NCBI RefSeq assembly: GCF_030704535.1
Contig: NC_081821.1
Location: forward strand, 9,191,001-9,255,000
Direction: 5' to 3'
DNA length: 64,000 bases
DNA from: Vitis vinifera
Taxonomy: Eukaryota; Streptophyta; Magnoliopsida; Vitales; Vitaceae
Shown: piece by piece, positions 26,485 through 38,143 of the stretch
Layout: every line of letters starts with the position of its first letter
Position numbering within the stretch: position 1 is the first letter of the stretch
Notes under the pieces: generated by a model
Told to the model about the DNA's origin: nothing
What the model saw: only the letters and a program-made list of their open reading frames with translations
The model's database searches: none
Translations under genes and position numbers: made by a program

Positions 26485-26681
26485 CGCGGGCTGGGCTTTG
26501 GCCCGCTGTTTTCATACGGACCCGGACTTCGGCTGATGGGCTCAATATTTTCATCCCTTATGTGTCAAATTTTTTAATCTTGAAGGCCACCCAAAATGGG
26601 GTCAAATTAGGGTTGGGCGGAGTTGAACGGCCCAAACTGTAGGCCCAGTTCATCTCTCCCACGTCAAAAACCCTGAACCCC
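26485..26681 (+). promoter_or_regulatory. Promoter of the uL29m gene: site II and telo-box-like elements
   Basis: GGCCCA occurs at 26629-26634 and 26642-26647, and TGGGCT near 26492. These are site II elements (TGGGCC/T), known to drive plant genes for ribosomal and mitochondrial proteins. AAAACCCTGAACCCC just before the first ATG resembles the telo-box (AAACCCTA) that usually accompanies them. The combination fits the downstream gene; the exact start is unknown. Confidence 0.65.
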
Positions 26682-27110
26682 ATGATGCCTGATGGTCCTG
26701 ATTTTGTTGCTCTTGAAATTCATCGTCAGGTACGCTCGCGTCCACACTCCTTATCCTGGACTCGCCTTTTCTCCTATTCTCATTCCAGCATCCAGCCTCA
26801 AATCCTCACTGATTTTTCCCCCATTGACATTCCTCAACCTCTGGTTAGTTTGTGGGTGTCCTGAGCTAACTTTGGCATCATTTCTAGGGTTTTAGGTCAT
26901 CCATTACTGTTGTTTTTCTAATATTAACAAAAAGGTTCATTCTTTGTTAAAACCCTAATCATATGTGTGGATTAGAATTGGTTTTGGTCAGATTGCGTGT
27001 AAGAATCATTTATCATTGGTGGAGTTGTTTAGAGTATTGGGGTTTTTTTTGATAGGTAAACAAGAAGAGTTGTTTAGAGCACTGTGTTATAAACTAGGGT
27101 TTTTGGTTGC

Positions 27111-27147
<37 letters not shown>

Positions 27148-27206
27148 TTCTAATTTTTTTCGTTGGTATTGTTATGCAGCAGTCTGATCAATTATCATGT
27201 TTGTGA
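26682..27206 (+). other. 5'-UTR intron and possible overlapping uORF of uL29m
   Basis: A likely non-coding first exon ends at 26729 (CGTCAG before GTACGC) and the intron ends at 27179 (TTATGCAG). If transcription starts upstream of 26682, the spliced leader carries an ATG whose frame (MMPDGPDFVALEIHRQ then QSDQLSCL) stops at 27204-27206. That stop is past the main ATG at 27197. The intron contains an (ATT)n run. Confidence 0.45.
27113..27148. repeat. (ATT)n microsatellite in the uL29m 5'-UTR intron
   Basis: About twelve uninterrupted TTA/ATT triplets shortly before the splice acceptor at 27179. Likely length-polymorphic. Confidence 0.9.
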
Positions 27207-30200
27207 GAAGAGTTTTTGGAAGGGCGTTGCTTGCTGCAGCCAAGTCAGAGCCTTCTGCTGCTGGTGCTGCTACAGCTAGGGCAGGATACAATCCTCTTGA
27301 GGAGTTCTTTGAGGCAGATAGAAGCCCTGATGAAGACAAACCTGTTGTCTACGGTACAAGCCTTTTTCTTTTCAATGATTTCGGATTCTCTCAGTTTTGC
27401 TTGAATCTGATGCGTCTACTTCTTTTGTTAATATTATTTGTTATTACTAACAACCAACAATAAAAGCAACATAGAAGTGTGAAAAAAATTTATGCAGTTC
27501 TTACATGCTTGATCATTTGTCGCCATTAAAGGGGTATCCAACTTGCTAGCTTTAATGCACATTCACAGAGGGAGATTGGGTTTCAGGAACAGAATCTGTG
27601 AAGCACATAGTCCAAACTTGGAAATTAACAACTCAAGTTTATACTGATCAAGCATATGTGTATGTCACATATATTTTAAGTAATCAAATTTATATTTGTA
27701 TGCCCATTGTGTTATAGAAGTATTAATGAGATTAGTTCTGCCTAAGGGTCAGGACTAGTTGTTATTGGGTAACGTGCAGGGAGCTCTGTAAAACCCTTCC
27801 ATAATAAGATTATGGCCTCATAACAAAAGATATTATGAGATAGTGGTTAAATCCAGTAGCTAGAAACCATCAATATGTCTGGGTTAGCATGGAAGTGTTG
27901 TTGGGAAGAGTAGAAGAAAGGCATGGAGATTGTCCACTGTGCTTATGTTGAGGTGATTTGAAAGATTTATGTATGATCTTAGCTTTGCTGAAATAGTATT
28001 GTTGCAGGCAAATGTCAATATTTGGGATCAGTTTTTGATGAAAAATTATGACCCCTCTTTCTCCCTCTCGCTCTAAACATTTGCTTGTAATCATATCCCT
28101 TCCATTAATAGAAGCTATTTTATGGCCTCCTAATAAAAGATTTTATGAGATAGCAGTTAAACCCAACAGCTAAAAATCATCAATATACTATGTTAGCATG
28201 GAAGTGTTGTTGCCAAGAGAAAAGAAAGGCATGGAGATTGGCCATTTTGTGCCTGTTTTAGCACTTACAGAAGAAGTACTATCTTATAGTCTTTGACATG
28301 AAATATGGGATGAAAAATAATAAATTCTGTCTATTAGATTGATTATACACACAATTTATATAGGAGATTAAAAGAAAAGTAATAGGAAACAAGAGACATA
28401 ATATGAAATAAACTTATTCCTAAATCATAAAACTATCTATTTACAGAAATAGGAAACTAACATAATAGGAAAATAATTCTCCTATTTTATTTACAGCTCA
28501 ACACTCCCCCTCAAGCTGAGGAATAGATGTCGTTTCCTATCAAAAAAAAAAAAGCTGAGGAATAGATGTCTTCTATTCCCAGCTTGAATACAAGATCGTG
28601 AAACATTGAACTGTTCAGCCATTTTGTTAGGATATCAGCTAATTGATGTTCTGATGGAAATAGGACATACATACTACTCCTTCCTTCAATTTTTCTTTGA
28701 TGAAATGCCTATCAATCTCAATATGTTTTGTCCTATCGTGTTGTATAGGGTTATGAGCAATATTGATAGCTGACTTGTTGTCACAGTAGAGCTTCATAGG
28801 ACCATCCCACTTGATTCTCAAATCATTTAGAATAATCTTCGGCCAAAGTAGTTCACACAACCCTTGAGCAATGACCCTAAACTCTGATTCTACAGACGGC
28901 CTTGCTACCACATTCTGCTTTTTACTTCTCCATGTTACCAGATTACCTCAAAGAAAAGTACAATACCCTGTAGTTGATCTTCGATCCACTAGGAAACCTG
29001 CATAGTCAGCGTCGGTGTATGCTTCTAGAGTAAGAGTATTGTTTTTCTTGAACAAAATTCCTTTCCCGAGGTTGCCTTTCAAGTAACGCAGCACCCTGTA
29101 AACAACTTGAAGATGAGGTTTTCTTGGATCATGCATGAATTGACTGATCACGCTCACCGAGTAGGCGATGTCTGGCCGAGTGTGAGCAAGGTATATGAGC
29201 CTATCAACCAGCCTCTGGTACATTCTTTTATCCACCACTGGTTCTTCTTTAGCTTCTCCCAACTTGTGGTTTGGATCCATTGGGGTAGAGATTGGTTTAC
29301 ACCCCATCTTCCCTATTTCTGCCAATAAATCAGTCATATACTTTTGTTGAGAGATGAAGATCCCTTGTGTGGAATATGCCACCTCAATACCAAGGAAGTA
29401 TTTCAGTTTCCCTAGTTTCTTTATCTCAAACTCTGTTGCTAATCTCTGCTTCAATTCATGCTTTTCTCTCTCATCATTTCCAGTCACTATGATGTCGTCA
29501 ACATAGACTAGAAGAACAGTTACTCCCCTGAAGCTGAGTGCTTAATGAAGAGAGTGTGGTCACTTTGGCTTTGTTTGTACCCAAACTCTTTCATGACTTT
29601 TGCAAATCTCCCAAACCAAGCCCTAGGAGATTGTTTTAGCCCATAAAGAGCCTTTTGCAGCTTGCACACTTTGTTACCTGTGTTTTCCTCAAATCCCGGT
29701 GAGATGTTCATGTAAATCTTTTCATCTAAAGCACCATGAAGAAATGCATTCTTAACATCATACTGTAGGAGTTGCCAATTGTAGTGGCAGTCAGTGATAG
29801 TAGGATTCTTACAGTATTCATTTTTTGCAATTAGAGAAAAAGTCTCCTGATAATCAAATCCATAAGTTTGAGTGTACCCTTTGGCTACCAATCTTGCTTT
29901 ATGTCTCTCAAGAGATCCATCAGCATTATATTTCAGTGTGAAAATCCACTTGCAATCAACAATGTTTTTCCCTTTCGGTCTTTCAACAATCTCCCATGTT
30001 TTATTTTTTTCTAATGCACTCATCTCCTCTCTCATAGCATCCTTCCATTCCCTTTTTGTCAATGCCTCAGAAACAGTGTTAGGGATGATAGTGGTGTTTA
30101 GACTCACAATAAAATTCTTGTGGGCTAGTGATAGGTGCTTAAGAGACACATAGTGTGATAGTGGATAGAGTGGTCGGTTAGTGCATTCTCTGGTGCCTTT

Positions 30201-33200
30201 TCTAACAGCAATAGGAAGGTTTAGGTCTAGGTTGTCTGTTGAGTCAGTGGAAGTTTCACCAGGTTGTGTATGTAAAGGTGGGTCTGATCTTATCGTGATT
30301 TCATTCCCAGGGTCTGAGTTGGATTCTTGGACCTGCTTTTATTTTGGAATGGCCTTTTCCCTTGAATACACCTTAGGAACCTGTGGAAAATTGCGAGTGA
30401 CACTGGCTGGAACAGGGGATGACACGGGTTCAGTGGTAAAATTGGGTGACTCAGGTGTGATTGACTCGAATGACTCGGGTTCGGATGATTTAGGTTCTTC
30501 ATCACCATGGGTTGAGACATGAGGAAGGTCAAGAGGTTCAAAGTACTCATAAAGACTATCTTCCATCATTGAAATATCCCCCTGAAGAGAGGACTTGGGG
30601 AAAAAAGGTTTATTTTCTGTGAAGGTGACATCTGCAGAGATGTAAAATTTTCTGGCTGAGGGATTGTAACACTTGTATCTTTTTTGAGTGGATGAGTAAC
30701 CAAGGAAGACACATTTTATGGCTCAAGGGTTTAGCTTATCTCTATGTTGGCTGTGGACATGAACAAATGCAGTGCACCCAAATACCCTAGGAGTGAGCCC
30801 ATTTGAGGTTCTGAAGTGTGGATAGAAACTTTTAAGTATCTCTACGGGGCTTTTGTTGTCTAACACTCGTGAGGGAATTCTATTTATCATGTATGTGGCA
30901 GTAAGAACAGCTTCCCCCCAATAAGACTTAGGAACATTCCCTTGAAAGAGTAAGGCTCGGGTTGTGTTGAGTAAATGCCCATTTTTCCTCTCAACTACCC
31001 CATTTTGTTGGGGTGTGTTAACACATGATGAGTCATGGAGAATGCCCTGTGATTGAAAATAGGGTGACAAAGTCTGGTTGAAGTAATCTCTAGCGTTGTC
31101 TGTCCTAAAGTTTTTTATTTTAACCCCAAATTGGTTTTGAACCATTGAGTGGAAATTAGGTATAATTTTGCTAACATCAAATTTTTGTTTAAGAAGAAAG
31201 ATTCATGTAACCCGAGTGCAGTCATCAATTAAGGATACAAACCATCGAGCCCCATAAACATTAGGTATAGTCGAAGGACCTCATATGTCACTATGAATCA
31301 AATGAAAAGGATGAGAACTTCTTTTTTTGCTAATAGGAAAATATACACGAGTATGTTTTGCCAATTCACAAGTTTCGCGATGAAACTCAGAAATATCTAA
31401 TCCTTAGAACAAATGAAGAAACATGACCTTTAAAACCCTAAAAGATGGATGACCTAGATGTAGGTGATACAACCAAATGATATCTTTATTTGAGGAACTG
31501 AGAAAAGACAACGACAAATTATTACTAGTTTTTTGAGATGATTCAAGGTGGTAAAGACCGCTCCTTTCCTTAGCAAGTCCAATCCTCCTCCTCGAGCCTT
31601 GTTCTTGAAGAACACAATAAGAAGGGAAAAAATAGCATAACATTTAAGATCATGAGTAAGCTTTTGAATGGAAACAAGGTTGACCGACAATTTTGGTACA
31701 TGGAGGACATTTTTAAGAATAAGGGTAGGTGTGATGTATATGTCTCCGAAACTTGCAACGGTAGCTAAAGAGCCATTGACCACTACAATTTTCTTGTTAC
31801 TTGGGCTTGGGGTATAGGTATTGAAAAGTTGAGATTTGGAGGTCATATGGTCTGTGACACCAGAATCTATTATCCAAGAATCATCATAAACTCTGTGTGA
31901 GGCATTTATGCAAAAAAAGAGTGAAGGTGTACCTGAATTTTCCAACATCTTCCACGAAAAAACTTGATCTCTTGGAATTAAGGCAGATCGTGAAAAAAAA
32001 AAAAAAAAAGTCAGCAGCAATGAAGGCTGGTAAAAGAACACGTGAATAAAAAAAAATCCAACTATGAAGGCCAGAAAAATGGCGATGAAGGCCAGAATGA
32101 TGCTCAAGTCTTAAAAACCTACAACTTTGATACCATGACACAAAATATGGGATGAAAAATGATAAATTATGTCTATTAGATTGATTATACACAGTTTATA
32201 TAGGATATTATAAGAGAAGAAATAAGAAACAAGAGACATAATAGGAAACTAACTTATTCCTAAACTAACTTATTCCTAAATCATAAAACTATCTATTTAC
32301 AGAAATAGGAAACTAATAAAACTATTTATTTACAGAAATAGGAAACTAACAAAACTATCTATTTATAGAAATAGGAAACTAACATAATAGGAAAATAATT
32401 CTCCTATTTTATTTACAGCTCAACAGTCTTCAAAGAAATGGATCTCTGAAGGTGAAGCTGAAAAATGAGTGGTCAAATTGTTGGTTTGGTGGTTGAGGGG
32501 TTTTTAGGTTTTGAGAGCCTTTCCTTTGTCACTTGATTGATAGGTTGGTTTAACATAAAGGCCTCTGTGAGGATGTTCTGTGATTCACTCCTCTTTTTAT
32601 TTTTTTCTTCCTTCTATTTATTTTTGTGTTCTTGTATGCTTTCTGTGTGTGTCTCTTTGCTAGTTATCCTTTAGCATAAGTTTTATTTGCCCATTGGAAA
32701 AAAAAAAAAATTGGATGTGGCTGTATGTTGACTAGGAGGTTTCTTTGAGGATGGGTCAAATCATTCACATTATCATAGGTATAAGGATTAAATTCAAAAA
32801 TTATTTAGCCCAAACTTTTATTACCTATAAAATGTTCATATTGAGTTAATCTTATGGTTGTTTTAATCTATTGTGGAGCTAACTATCATAAGTGAATTTG
32901 TATGTGTCCCTTGTGGTTCATCTAATATTCAGGCTTTTATTGGAGTTTTTACACCAAAATAATAATATAAGTATGTATTTTGTGAATTATTGGTAACTTT
33001 TGAAATGGTTTCCTGTAAGAAAAGTTGACTCTGAAGCATTATTATTTTGTTTTGAATGGAGCATCAAATTGTATCTCTTATGGTACCATCTTGCACATGA
33101 GGGTTGTTTTCCTCATGGATCTTTGGTCTCAAATGCCAGATGTCTCTTGTATTTCCATAACATCTAGTAATATATTTGAAATTTATGAATTCTTAGTGAT

Positions 33201-36200
33201 ACTTGTTTCAAAATGTCCTGTTTCTTTAATCTTATAACTTTTTCAGGTCGAGGTTGGAAAGCTTCTGAACTGCGCCTTAAATCTTGGGATGATCTTCATA
33301 AACTATGGTATATCCTTCTGAAGGAGAAAAACATGCTGATGACTCAACGCCAGATGCTTCAATCACAGAACCTAAGATTTCCTAATCCAGAGCGTATCCC
33401 AAAGGTAAAAGCTCCATGATGATTTTTTGATACAGTGTTTTCTTACTACCCAAACTTCTTAGGTGTCTTTTCAATTGTATAATGGTTTTCACCATTCAAA
33501 TGATGTAATCATTTAGCCTCCACCGTAGGTACTCGAGATTGCATCTGCCATTGTTGTTGTATGCTATCAAGTTAGTGATACTTCTACACTAAGTAACACA
33601 ATGTTATATTGGATTACTGAACAGGGATGTTTAAAAATTCAGTCTCACTGTTCACATCTTATCAGGATGCTAGTAAACCAATGAAACATCAAAATCCATT
33701 GGGAATAGTTCTAGGAATCGCCTGTTTGCTGAGTTGTTTTTGTAAATGTAATTAAGAATGGAGTTCTAGCATCTGGACTGGTTCTTTTTTTTTTGTTTTA
33801 TTTTGTTTTCACTTTTTGATGTTGTTTTTAATCAGTGAATGTATGAAAATACACTATGTACCTTAAAACTAAGAAGAGTATGTTCTGGAAAATACTGTAA
33901 AATCCACCATAGTGAACCACCTAATCACAATTAGAGATGGAACATGAAGAAACTTGTTTAACCTTAGAACAACTGGAAAGTGGTGAAATAATGTTGCTTT
34001 CCAGTATATTTAAGATGGATCTCTGCCCTTGGTATTTCCTTTAATTCCTTTTTTTCACAATGCCCGAACAAGTATTATTCTTAGCAAGAATTTTTTTTTT
34101 TTTTTTTTTGACAACCCAATTCATTCTTAGCAAGAATGTTGTTGTGGGATAATGGCTATGATGATTTGAATGACATTATATAACATTAAGATTTTTTAGG
34201 TTCAGCCAAGGCTTAGCTCAGGACCCCACTACTTGTCATATTTGGTTTGGCATCCTAGTGCAATGATTTGGAGAGTCATGATAGTTTCTAAGGAATGTTC
34301 TTATCTGATTGTTTTTGCTCCCCATTTTCGTCAATTAGCAATAATTTTTCTGTGAACTTTTGGAAATATGTAACCATGTGGCTTGGCAAGGAAATTGGGT
34401 GTGATGGGTACAGGACCCTTACATATATAAAGCCTGATGCTTACCGAATTTGGGATCCTCATTTTGGTCAACCAGCTATGTAAGCTTTTATTTGAGGGAT
34501 GCTCTTGCACCAGTGAATGTTGCTCATTTTGGTGTTTACCAGACTGATTTCACTGTTACATTTTCCAGCCTTGCTCTTTGATGCCCTTAGTTGTCAACTT
34601 GTGAAGGCTCAAAATTGATTCTTGTGCTACAGTTCAGGCCTTTGAGTAGCCATGGCAAGCAGTCTTCTATCCAGTGATTCCTTTGCAACCTAGGCCCATT
34701 TAGGATTTCCTATGTGATTATAGCTGGCTCATTTAAATACTGTTGTCTTTGATGCACATGTGATTGCTTGGTGCTAGAAGATTCCAATAAGCTTGGAAGA
34801 AAGTGGATATCTTGAATGCCATCTTAGATCTATAATGAAATTCAGTGAAACTGCTAGACTTGGTGCATGTTAAGCTACTAATTTGACCAAAAAAAATTTA
34901 GGCTGTTAGATATTGGGCAAACAATGTATAAAAGCTCATGTGAGCTACAACTTAACACTCGGTTTTATGAGTAGCATTCTTTGGGGCACATAGGATCAAT
35001 AAATACCGGAAATAAACAAGCAATGAGGTTCAAACTCATAACCTCCTATGAAACAAAGGTTTGATACCCTGGTAAACTAACAATTTGACCTATGCTGTTT
35101 GGTAATGAGTCAACAATGTATATCAAAGCTCATTTATGCTACAATCCTAACATTACATCATTATATCTTCCTAGTGGTCTGAAATGGAAGCCATAAAATA
35201 AGCCCAGAAGTTCTCATTAACAAGTCAATCCTATATTAAGACCAAAAGTTTGCTGTTGGGAATTTGATGTTTTGCCCGTTTAAATCACTTGGGTGATGTC
35301 AAGTTTGGTAAAAAAGTTTCTCTTGGGATGACATGGTTCCTTTGTAGGAAAGAAGCAAAACAGGGAGACAATTTGAAAGCAAAGAAGCAAAACAGGGGAA
35401 TCGGAGAACATTAGAAAGCAAAGAAATGTCTGATCAAACCCTTGTGTCCTATTTTCTTGGCAACCTTATGTTGTGGGTTAGGATGTATATGGAGGGGGTT
35501 AGGATGTATATCTTTAGAAATCAGAAGAGTGAGAAGACAGAAAATCTGCCACATGATCAATGCCTCAATTCAACAAAGCTTTATCCTAACTACTTTGGGT
35601 CTATTATGTGATCTCCTGACAAATTTTTTACAACCTTGGTCCATCTTAGCCCTACCTTAAGACATATCTTCTCCATTAGATTCTTGGCAGTTATGTTGTT
35701 TGTTGTTGCCTCTATCTTCATCCATTCTTTTTTTCTGCATTTCTTCATGTTCTTGCTGTCTTCAAGTTCAATGATAAACATTTCTTCAAAGATACATTCA
35801 TCATTCTTAGTTGCACATTACTGAAGCCTCTTATACAACTTTATCTGATCTTGTTCTTGGTTGGTGCTGCTGTACCACCTTCTGAAACATTTCTTATTTG
35901 AAAATGAATGTGTTATGCAATGTTTTAGAATTCTTGGAATATGTTTCATTCTTGGAATATTGCTCAAAAAGGATAATTAAAAGGGTTTTAACAACTTATT
36001 TGAAAGCTTTCATTTTATATTAGTTGAATAATTCAGATTAAAACTGTGCAAATAATAATCAATTAAAATTTAAAAGAAATAATGCAATTTTCTTTTAAGA
36101 GGGGAGTAGTGTTTTTTCTTTTCCTTGTTTGGCGGGGGAGGTATATCTGCGTGTCTATTTGTATCTGAGCTGTTTTCTTTCTTTTCAAGGGGATAAGGGG

Positions 36201-38143
36201 CAAGGAGGGCAACTGTTAGCATTGTCATGTTGCTTATTCATTTTTTACCATCTTGTTTCTTAACTTCACAAGATTTTGTAACCATCCTAGAAAATTTCCT
36301 TGAATTTAATAGATATTCTATGATCAGAACATACTTATTATTTTTACACTCAATCAATATTATGCTGGTTCTATTGGCAATGTCCAGTACAATTGGGAAA
36401 GTGATTTCATGAACAATGATTGAGTGAACTCGCTTAATGCAATATTAGATGATAAAGGACTTATGATTTATTTCTCATGGTTCATGCTGCAACTTTATGG
36501 GAAGGGGTGTTGCTAGATCCCTTGTAAGATGAAGGCAATCACTGCTTCTCATGCATATCATTGATGTAGTCTATCATTTTGCTCTTCACCATTGACTGAA
36601 TATGGTAGGAACTTGATGTAGGACAACCCTAGGATGGTTGTCTACACTCAAGGGTAGGTGGACTAGGGTTTTATTTTTAGGGTGTAAGGAGAGGAACAAA
36701 GAATAATTTTTATGGTAGAGAAAATTATAAGATAAGAAATAGAGAGAAAGAAGAAACAATGAAGAAAAAATGGAAAAACCTTAGAGTCTTACTAAGGCCT
36801 TCTAGGAGTCTTACCTAGAAGAAAATCAACGGAGTCTCACCATTGAGGGTTGCAACCTTGCAATGAAAGAAAATATAATATTATTCATCAATTCATCTCT
36901 TTGATTTACATTGATTAGCCTATTTATAGGCTTCTTTAAGAAATCCAATTATAGGATTCTTTAAGAAATCCAAAGTCTACTAGGACTCTAATAACCTATT
37001 ATAATTTTAATTATATTACAACTCAATTAGCTAATCCTAATTTGATTCCAACAAATACCAATCCCAATTCAATTCTAATTAATATTAATCCTACTTAAAG
37101 TTTACTTAGGTCTTCCTTTTCTTCCTTGAATAAACTTTAAATGGCTTTCCCCCATCAGAACTATTTATGAACTGATATTAAAAGTTTTACCGTGAACTGT
37201 AAATGGCATTGTTAGAAATACAAAAGAAAATTTAGCCTTCTAACAGAACCAGTTTTTTTTGCTTATTTACGTGTTGTCCTGTAGGATCTCAATTTTCACA
37301 GAACCTTGAGAAATTGAACAGATTGAGATTCCCTAATCAACAATGCCATGTTTTTGCTTTGAGTGGAATGGCTAGTCTGAGAAAGTTTCCTATGAGTAAC
37401 AGACAACATTTTAGTTACTTATCCAAAAAAAAAAAAAACAGACAACATACTAGTTAGAGCAGAAATTCTCTGAGGCCTGGACTCCTTCAACTTCTATGAG
37501 AAGGCATAATTTCTAGAGGTAAAGTGGGCCATCGTGCTGTATCTCTATGAGGACAAGGGTGTCCTGAAGGCCTCAGTTGTAATTGTGAGTTAAAAGCCTT
37601 GGATGGGGTGGACATGGGGCTTATGGTTCTTGTTGTAAAATTGTTCTTACTTTTACCTACCATCCTTTGTTTTTTTCCTCCGAAGTTTGTCTCAAATGCA
37701 ACTTGACTAGTTATGGCTGTCTATGTGGTAGTTGTTTACTCATGTTGCGATATACCCACATGTATTTATTAACTTTGTAGGGACTCACCCTGCTAACTTT
37801 ATGCCAGAAACTAAAGTGAACATACCCAGTTTTGACTTTTATTCAATGGTTTTGGTCTGCAAAATTACTCCAAAGCCTCGTGCTGATGCCACCTGAAGTG
37901 CTGGCCTGTTGCTATAGTACCGTATTTATTACTTTGCTATTCACCTTAATGTAGAAGCCCAAATTTCTCCTTCTTTTCCTGTCATTTGGGTGTTATAATT
38001 GGTAATTGAATGGTTGTTAATGATCATGAGTTCAGGTGAGGAAGTCGATGTGCCGAATCAAGCATGTGCTCACTGAGAGAGCAATTGAAGAACCCGATCC
38101 CAGGAGGTCTGTTGAGATGAAGAGGATGATAAATGCTTTGTGA
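27197..38143 (+). CDS. MRPL47: Mitochondrial large-subunit ribosomal protein uL29m, 140 aa, 3 coding exons
   Basis: Exons 27197-27353, 33247-33404 and 38036-38143; GT-AG introns, phases 1 and 0, 423 nt in total. The N-terminus [17 protein letters not shown] is Arg/Ala-rich and almost free of acidic residues, a typical mitochondrial presequence. The body, [41 protein letters not shown] then [15 protein letters not shown], is the MRP-L47/uL29m signature. The last exon encodes [22 protein letters not shown]. Known role: uL29 near the exit tunnel of the mitoribosome large subunit. Length matches plant homologues. The gene is stretched to 11 kb by a copia element in intron 1 (5.9 kb) and a solo LTR in intron 2 (4.6 kb), but exons and splice sites look intact. 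Confidence 0.95.
27793..28253. repeat. Direct duplication inside uL29m intron 1, ~310-bp spacing
   Basis: TATGGCCTC followed by similar sequence for about 130 bp (including TTAGCATGGAAGTGTTGTTG and AAAGGCATGGAGATTG) occurs from 27811 and from 28121. The copies differ by several substitutions. The second copy ends just before the copia element at 28294, which therefore landed next to an older duplication. Confidence 0.8.
28294..28503 (-). repeat. 3' LTR of copia copy 2
   Basis: 210 bp, starting TGTTGAGCTG and ending ATTTCATGTCA on the minus strand. It carries a single copy of the sub-repeat that is triplicated in the other LTR. The adjacent polypurine tract is followed by a small duplication with an A12 run at about 28515-28575. 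Confidence 0.9.
28600..32107 (-). pseudogene. Copia pol remnant of copy 2
   Basis: On the minus strand, in order: leader-derived frame; protease site [12 protein letters not shown] (about 31875-31840); pre-integrase [11 protein letters not shown]; integrase frame 31145-30723 with FRTDNA and [12 protein letters not shown], ending in a TGA; reverse transcriptase frame 30149-29520 (WKDAMREEM to [10 protein letters not shown]); YVDDI near 29505; continuation 29487-28948 with TDADYAG; and RNase H end 28911-28639 ([14 protein letters not shown]). Frames are broken by a few shifts and stops. No gag zinc knuckle is present. Non-functional as it stands. Confidence 0.9.
32118..32135 (-). other. Primer-binding site of copia copy 2
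   Basis: TGGTATCAAAGTTGTAGG on the minus strand next to the 5' LTR. It differs from copy 1 by one base in the initiator tRNA-Met complement. Confidence 0.85.
32136..32425 (-). repeat. 5' LTR of copia copy 2, expanded
   Basis: 290 bp against 210 bp for its partner. The extra length is a ~32-bp unit (AAAACTATCTATTTACAGAAATAGG plus flank) present three times from about 32285 to 32380, and a ~17-bp duplication of AACTAACTTATTCCTAA near 32245-32280. Confidence 0.9.
33405..38035 (+). other. Intron 2 of uL29m, 4.6 kb
   Basis: Bounded by AAG/GTAAAAG at 33404-33405 and GAGTTCAG/GTG at 38035-38036. Apart from the solo LTR at 36614-37157 and poly-T tracts (for example T18 near 34092), I see no gene, RNA gene or bounded element. 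Confidence 0.7.
36614..37157. mobile_element. Solo LTR, 544 bp, TSD GAACT
   Basis: Begins TGATG and ends CATCA, a perfect 5-bp inverted terminal repeat. It is flanked by identical GAACT at 36609-36613 and 37158-37162. It contains a CTATTTATAGG TATA-like box at about 36920 and an AATAAA signal near the end, so sense is plus. No internal region or second LTR is present. It lies in uL29m intron 2 in gene orientation, so its TATA and polyadenylation signals could affect the host transcript. Confidence 0.9.

Larger units (their letters stand above)
28294..32425 (-). mobile_element. Ty1/copia retrotransposon copy 2 (gag-deficient), in uL29m intron 1
   Basis: Inserted antisense to the host gene. 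On the minus strand: 5' LTR 32136-32425, PBS 32118-32135, pol segments, polypurine tract at about 28504-28515, 3' LTR 28294-28503. A perfect 5-bp target duplication GTCTT flanks it (28289-28293 and 32426-32430). The same family as copy 1 at 21657-25697, shown by closely matching protein segments and LTR ends. The target duplication and long open frames suggest it is younger than copy 1, though its LTRs differ in length through internal sub-repeat changes. Confidence 0.95.

Noticed and set aside
30181..30522. A 113-codon plus-strand open frame inside copia copy 2 (and a similar one antisense in copy 1)
   Set aside because: It is the antisense shadow of the Ser/Pro-rich pol linker; its presence in both copies reflects shared ancestry, not an antisense gene.
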